DNA from: Bacillota bacterium
GTDB lineage: Bacteria; Bacillota; Bacilli; Bacillales_A; Planococcaceae
Assembly (NCBI GenBank): GCA_018816185.1
Contig: JAHIWI010000367.1
Location: forward strand, 1-33,801
Reading direction: 5' to 3'
Length of the DNA: 33,801 nucleotides
Numbering within the stretch: position 1 is the first letter of the stretch; every line of letters starts with the position of its first letter. The translations under genes were made by a program, and so were the position numbers. Of this stretch, positions 31,432 through 33,801 are shown piece by piece. The notes under the pieces were generated by a model. It made no database searches, was not told where the DNA came from, and saw only the letters and a program-made list of their open reading frames with translations.

Positions 31432-32416
31432 ATGCAGGTGTCCAGCCTTTTTCAAAACCATTTAACTCTGCATATTCATATAGTTTATTGAACTTATTAA
31501 AATCATATTTCTCCATATATTGTTTTACATATACATCGCCAATTTGCATAAAGTGACGGTTTCGTTCGTCTAGTTGATGTAAGTATCGTTCCGCTGGAAG
31601 CTTGCTGCCTTTACTCGAATTAAGCGAAGAAGAGGTTAATACAAAATTCCACAATTCATCACTATGTACAAAACTCCATGGTACAAAATGATCTACAGCA
31701 ATGATCCTTTTTCCTGCTGCCAAAGGCTTTCCGGTATAAAAACAATTACTTCCTGAATGCTCCACGAGTAATTGTTGAAACTGTTGAAGTGACTCTCTCT
31801 GGGTGATATTTTCAATTTCTTCAAGTAATATCCCTTGTGTCACAAGTGGGTTTTTCTTTTGTAAAAATTTTGCTAACTCGTAATTCACCAATTTAAATAC
31901 GGTGGTTTGATATTTTAGTAAGTACTCATATCCTGAAGATGTGATTGCTAGTTTTCTTTCCTTTTTAGAGAATCCATATAAAACTCCATCCGTATCTGCG
32001 TATAACGCTCCCACTACATCCTTATGCAGAATTTTACTTTCAATCGTTTGCATAAGAATTGACTGTTGCTCTACTGGAATAGAGTCGAAACCTACGCCAT
32101 CTGGTATTACATATCTTATTTTAAAATTGATTAGCTCTTTCTCTATTTGAGATTGATGTCCCTGTGAGTACCCATTTCGAATGACTAAGTTCCAATACAG
32201 TTTGGCGAATGATTCAGCTAACTGGATGAAGTTCACTTCCAACTTATCGTTTACTTTATATAAGTTTTCTAAGATTGCTCTTAGCAAGGCAAATTTATAT
32301 GAAGTTGTCTTCTTAGACTGTGGAGATAAAACTTTCATAATCACTGTCCATACATGATCTTCAGAAACTGTTACATAATGTGCTTCCCCTTCTTTCAGTT
32401 GCCATCCTTCACTCAA
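31430..32416 (-). CDS. HNH endonuclease domain protein
   Basis: The 328-residue product has a helical N-terminal 210 residues. A C-terminal HNH unit starts near residue 222: NCFYTGKPLAAGKRIIAVDH (Cys225, Asp242, His243), WNFVLTSSSLN (Asn257 and Asn266) and SKGSKLP. The catalytic His and the later Asn and Lys are present, so nuclease activity is plausible. This two-part protein occurs in phage-defence regions. The frame extends to GTG 32425, but AGGAGG abuts that codon; TTG 32416, 8 nt after AGGAGG, is the better start. Stand-alone gene. Confidence 0.8.
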   Translation of the reverse strand: MSEGWQLKEGEAHYVTVSEDHVWTVIMKVLSPQSKKTTSYKFALLRAILENLYKVNDKLEVNFIQLAESFAKLYWNLVIRNGYSQGHQSQIEKELINFKIRYVIPDGVGFDSIPVEQQSILMQTIESKILHKDVVGALYADTDGVLYGFSKKERKLAITSSGYEYLLKYQTTVFKLVNYELAKFLQKKNPLVTQGILLEEIENITQRESLQQFQQLLVEHSGSNCFYTGKPLAAGKRIIAVDHFVPWSFVHSDELWNFVLTSSSLNSSKGSKLPAERYLHQLDERNRHFMQIGDVYVKQYMEKYDFNKFNKLYEYAELNGFEKGWTPA

Positions 32417-32524
32417 ACTACTCACCTCCTATTGGAATAATTAGATTCACTTTATATTATCCTAAAAATACCAATTAGAACACCATGCTTTAATGAATAA
32501 AGTAAATATCTATTCAAAGCAAGT

Positions 32525-32552
32525 GGCGGCTGAAATAGCATCTTCAGCCGCT
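32525..32552. terminator. hairpin after the YetF-type gene
   Basis: GGCGGCTGAA and TTCAGCCGCT form a 10-position stem around ATAGCATC. T-tracts are weak on both strands. It separates the convergent HNH leader and YetF-type regions. Confidence 0.5.
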
Positions 32553-32614
32553 CCTTTCTATGTAATAAGCGTCACTGCCCTCTTAACAAACCTACAGTGT
32601 ATTTTAAATAATTT

Positions 32615-33211
32615 TCATTGTAGGTGTTTAGGTACATTAGCAGAATTATTATTGACGGTTTCAGTGAAGATATTGGCTTCTGTTGAGGTTTTGTTAGATA
32701 GATCCTTTAGGTGACCTGATTGAATTAATTGAATGAGATTTTGAATATCTTCCTTTGTTGCAGGTTGCTTATCTTCTTTTAACATATATCCTATTTGGCC
32801 GCTCGATTCGAGTGTAGCAAATTGAACATCCTTTATGTCAGCAATACCCGACTGTCTTAGGCGTGCTTCTAATTTATCTACAGTTAAGCGTAGTTTCTTT
32901 AGGTTCTTTTCATTTATAGTCCCGTTTATAATGACCGGTACAGCCTTACCTGCAATAAGAGACTCGGTCGTATCAAATTTTAATTGGATGTATTCGGTAA
33001 GGGCTAGACTGATTGTTAATACGAGTGCCACCCCAAACGTTGCCCAAAGCCCTCTTCCGGTGACTGGCTGAATCAGTAACGAACCGATTGCGATCATAAT
33101 AACGACTTGCGGAATCGTCATTTGAGAGATTGATTTTCTTCCGCCAATTTTTAAAAGAATGGTTCCAATTACAAATATAAGAACTGTTTGCCAAATTAGG
33201 TTAAAATCCAT
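32615..33211 (-). CDS. YetF/DUF421 membrane protein
   Basis: The 198-residue protein has three N-terminal membrane segments (LIWQTVLIFVIGTILLKIGG, then VVIMIAIGSLLIQPV and WATFGVALVLTISLAL). The soluble YetF domain follows, with SLIAGKAVPVIINGTINEKN and RLRQSGIADIKDVQFATLES. The family (DUF421) has been linked to membrane or spore functions without a firm role. AAGGAG is well placed before ATG 33211. The last 45 residues are Asn/Thr-rich and low in pattern, longer than many relatives. Monocistronic. Confidence 0.88.
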   Translation of the reverse strand: MDFNLIWQTVLIFVIGTILLKIGGRKSISQMTIPQVVIMIAIGSLLIQPVTGRGLWATFGVALVLTISLALTEYIQLKFDTTESLIAGKAVPVIINGTINEKNLKKLRLTVDKLEARLRQSGIADIKDVQFATLESSGQIGYMLKEDKQPATKEDIQNLIQLIQSGHLKDLSNKTSTEANIFTETVNNNSANVPKHLQ

Positions 33212-33430
33212 CGCTATTTTTTCTCCTTTTTAACTAAACATTGATGGTGTGCTATAACTCTACACTACGTATCTTTTGTATTCTTTCCTGATGTATACAT
33301 TCATAAAGGAGAAGATGATTGAGTAGAAGTGCTATTGGTATATTTTCTTTGATCATTATTCATTAACGTTTTAGATCTGCATAAACACTATTAGGAGATT
33401 AAGAGATAGACAAAAGGTTTATTAAACACA
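33212..33430. other. gene-free stretch
   Basis: AAAGGAG at 33307-33313 precedes a 15-codon TTG frame reading SRSAIGIFSLIIIH. It is too short to be a gene and may be the start of a lost membrane protein. Nothing else was seen. Confidence 0.3.
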
Positions 33431-33458
33431 AAAAAAGCGCCATCGTACTCGGCGCTTA
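33431..33458 (-). terminator. terminator after cotJC
   Basis: AAGCGCC and GGCGCTT form a 7-bp GC-rich stem around a 9-nt loop, with TTTTTTTG on the minus strand. It overlaps the cotJC stop. Confidence 0.85.
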
Positions 33459-33801
33459 AAAAATTTTCTTCTGTGTTTGGTCTTCTTTTAGCATTTCCAC
33501 CGCTTCTCTAAAACGCATGGAATGGACGTTTTCACGCTCACGCAGAAATCGTAAGGAATCGTTAATATACGGATCATCCGAAATATCGATTAACCATTGA
33601 TACGTTGCACGTGCTTTTTCTTCAGCTGCGATGTCTTCATATAAGTCAGCGATGGGATCACCTTTTGCCTGAATGTACGTTGCGGTAAATGGTGAACCTG
33701 CTGCATTGTTATAAAAGAGGGAATGGCCATGACTCACAAAATGAGCGCCTAAACCGGCTGCTTCTAATTGATCTGGCGTTGCATCCTTCGTTAATTTGTA
33801 A
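33456..33801 (-). CDS. cotJC: spore coat protein CotJC (manganese-catalase-like), 3' part
   Basis: The open frame runs from the window edge to TAA at 33456, giving the last 115 codons. The sequence YKLTKDATPDQLEAAGLG, HGHSLFYNNAAG, YIQAKGDPIADLYEDIAAEE and SLRFLREREN matches CotJC as I remember it, residue for residue over long stretches. The ferritin-like helices carry the Glu and His ligands of the di-manganese site (EDIAAEEKAR, REREN-VH). CotJC is part of the cotJABC operon of the mother-cell coat genes, so cotJA and cotJB would be just outside the window. The protein is about 190 residues in full. Confidence 0.93.
   Translation of the reverse strand, partial: YKLTKDATPDQLEAAGLGAHFVSHGHSLFYNNAAGSPFTATYIQAKGDPIADLYEDIAAEEKARATYQWLIDISDDPYINDSLRFLRERENVHSMRFREAVEMLKEDQTQKKIF

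Overview
The window looks like chromosomal DNA of a low-GC, endospore-forming Gram-positive bacterium (Bacillales; the Sporosarcina, Psychrobacillus or Lysinibacillus side is my guess). The signs are strong Shine-Dalgarno sites, frequent TTG and GTG starts, a tricistronic spore-germination operon, a CotJC-type spore coat gene, and an exported subtilase that resembles the sphericase and Antarctic subtilisin S41 group as I remember them. No rRNA, tRNA or CRISPR array was seen.

Layout. 1-2.6 kb: 5' part of a GntP-type permease, ytoQ and a bacterial PH-domain protein. 2.8-13.8 kb: an approximately 11-kb segment bounded by two near-identical 28-bp direct repeats that look like serine-recombinase crossover sites. 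It carries the exported subtilase, a convergent HTH/TPR regulator followed by a 40-codon exported-peptide gene (an NprR-NprX or PlcR-PapR-like arrangement), a chemoreceptor with a sigma-D-like promoter, a CHASE4-GGDEF-EAL protein, a tandem GNAT protein and a lipoprotein. The right-hand repeat is site I of a probable three-site res region, followed by a resolvase gene at 13983.

14.7-21.3 kb: an accessory, defence-like stretch with an HNH-like ORF running into a HEPN ORF in another frame, a PUA/EVE-like protein, an hsdS remnant broken at a perfect 26-bp palindrome, an AbiU2-like HEPN protein, a zinc-ribbon/RES-domain protein and a DUF5677-like protein, plus tiny genes. 21.9-25.9 kb: a gerA-gerB-gerC operon with overlapping genes.

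26-28.1 kb: small orphan genes. Two of them are separated by members of a hairpin repeat family that also separates the GNAT and lipoprotein genes 15 kb away, giving a cassette-like layout. 28.4-30.67 kb: a decayed Tn3-family element with Tn1546-like terminal repeats, a DJ-1/PfpI gene, a WYL regulator and the C-terminal end of a Tn3 transposase. 30.7-33.8 kb: a short AbrB-type protein, a MazG-like pyrophosphohydrolase, an HNH endonuclease, a YetF/DUF421 membrane protein and the 3' part of cotJC.

The most interesting points are the receptor/propeptide pair beside its candidate protease target, the 11-kb segment between recombinase-type repeats, and the single-gene units separated by hairpin repeats. 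All family calls come from reading the sequence, without database searches.
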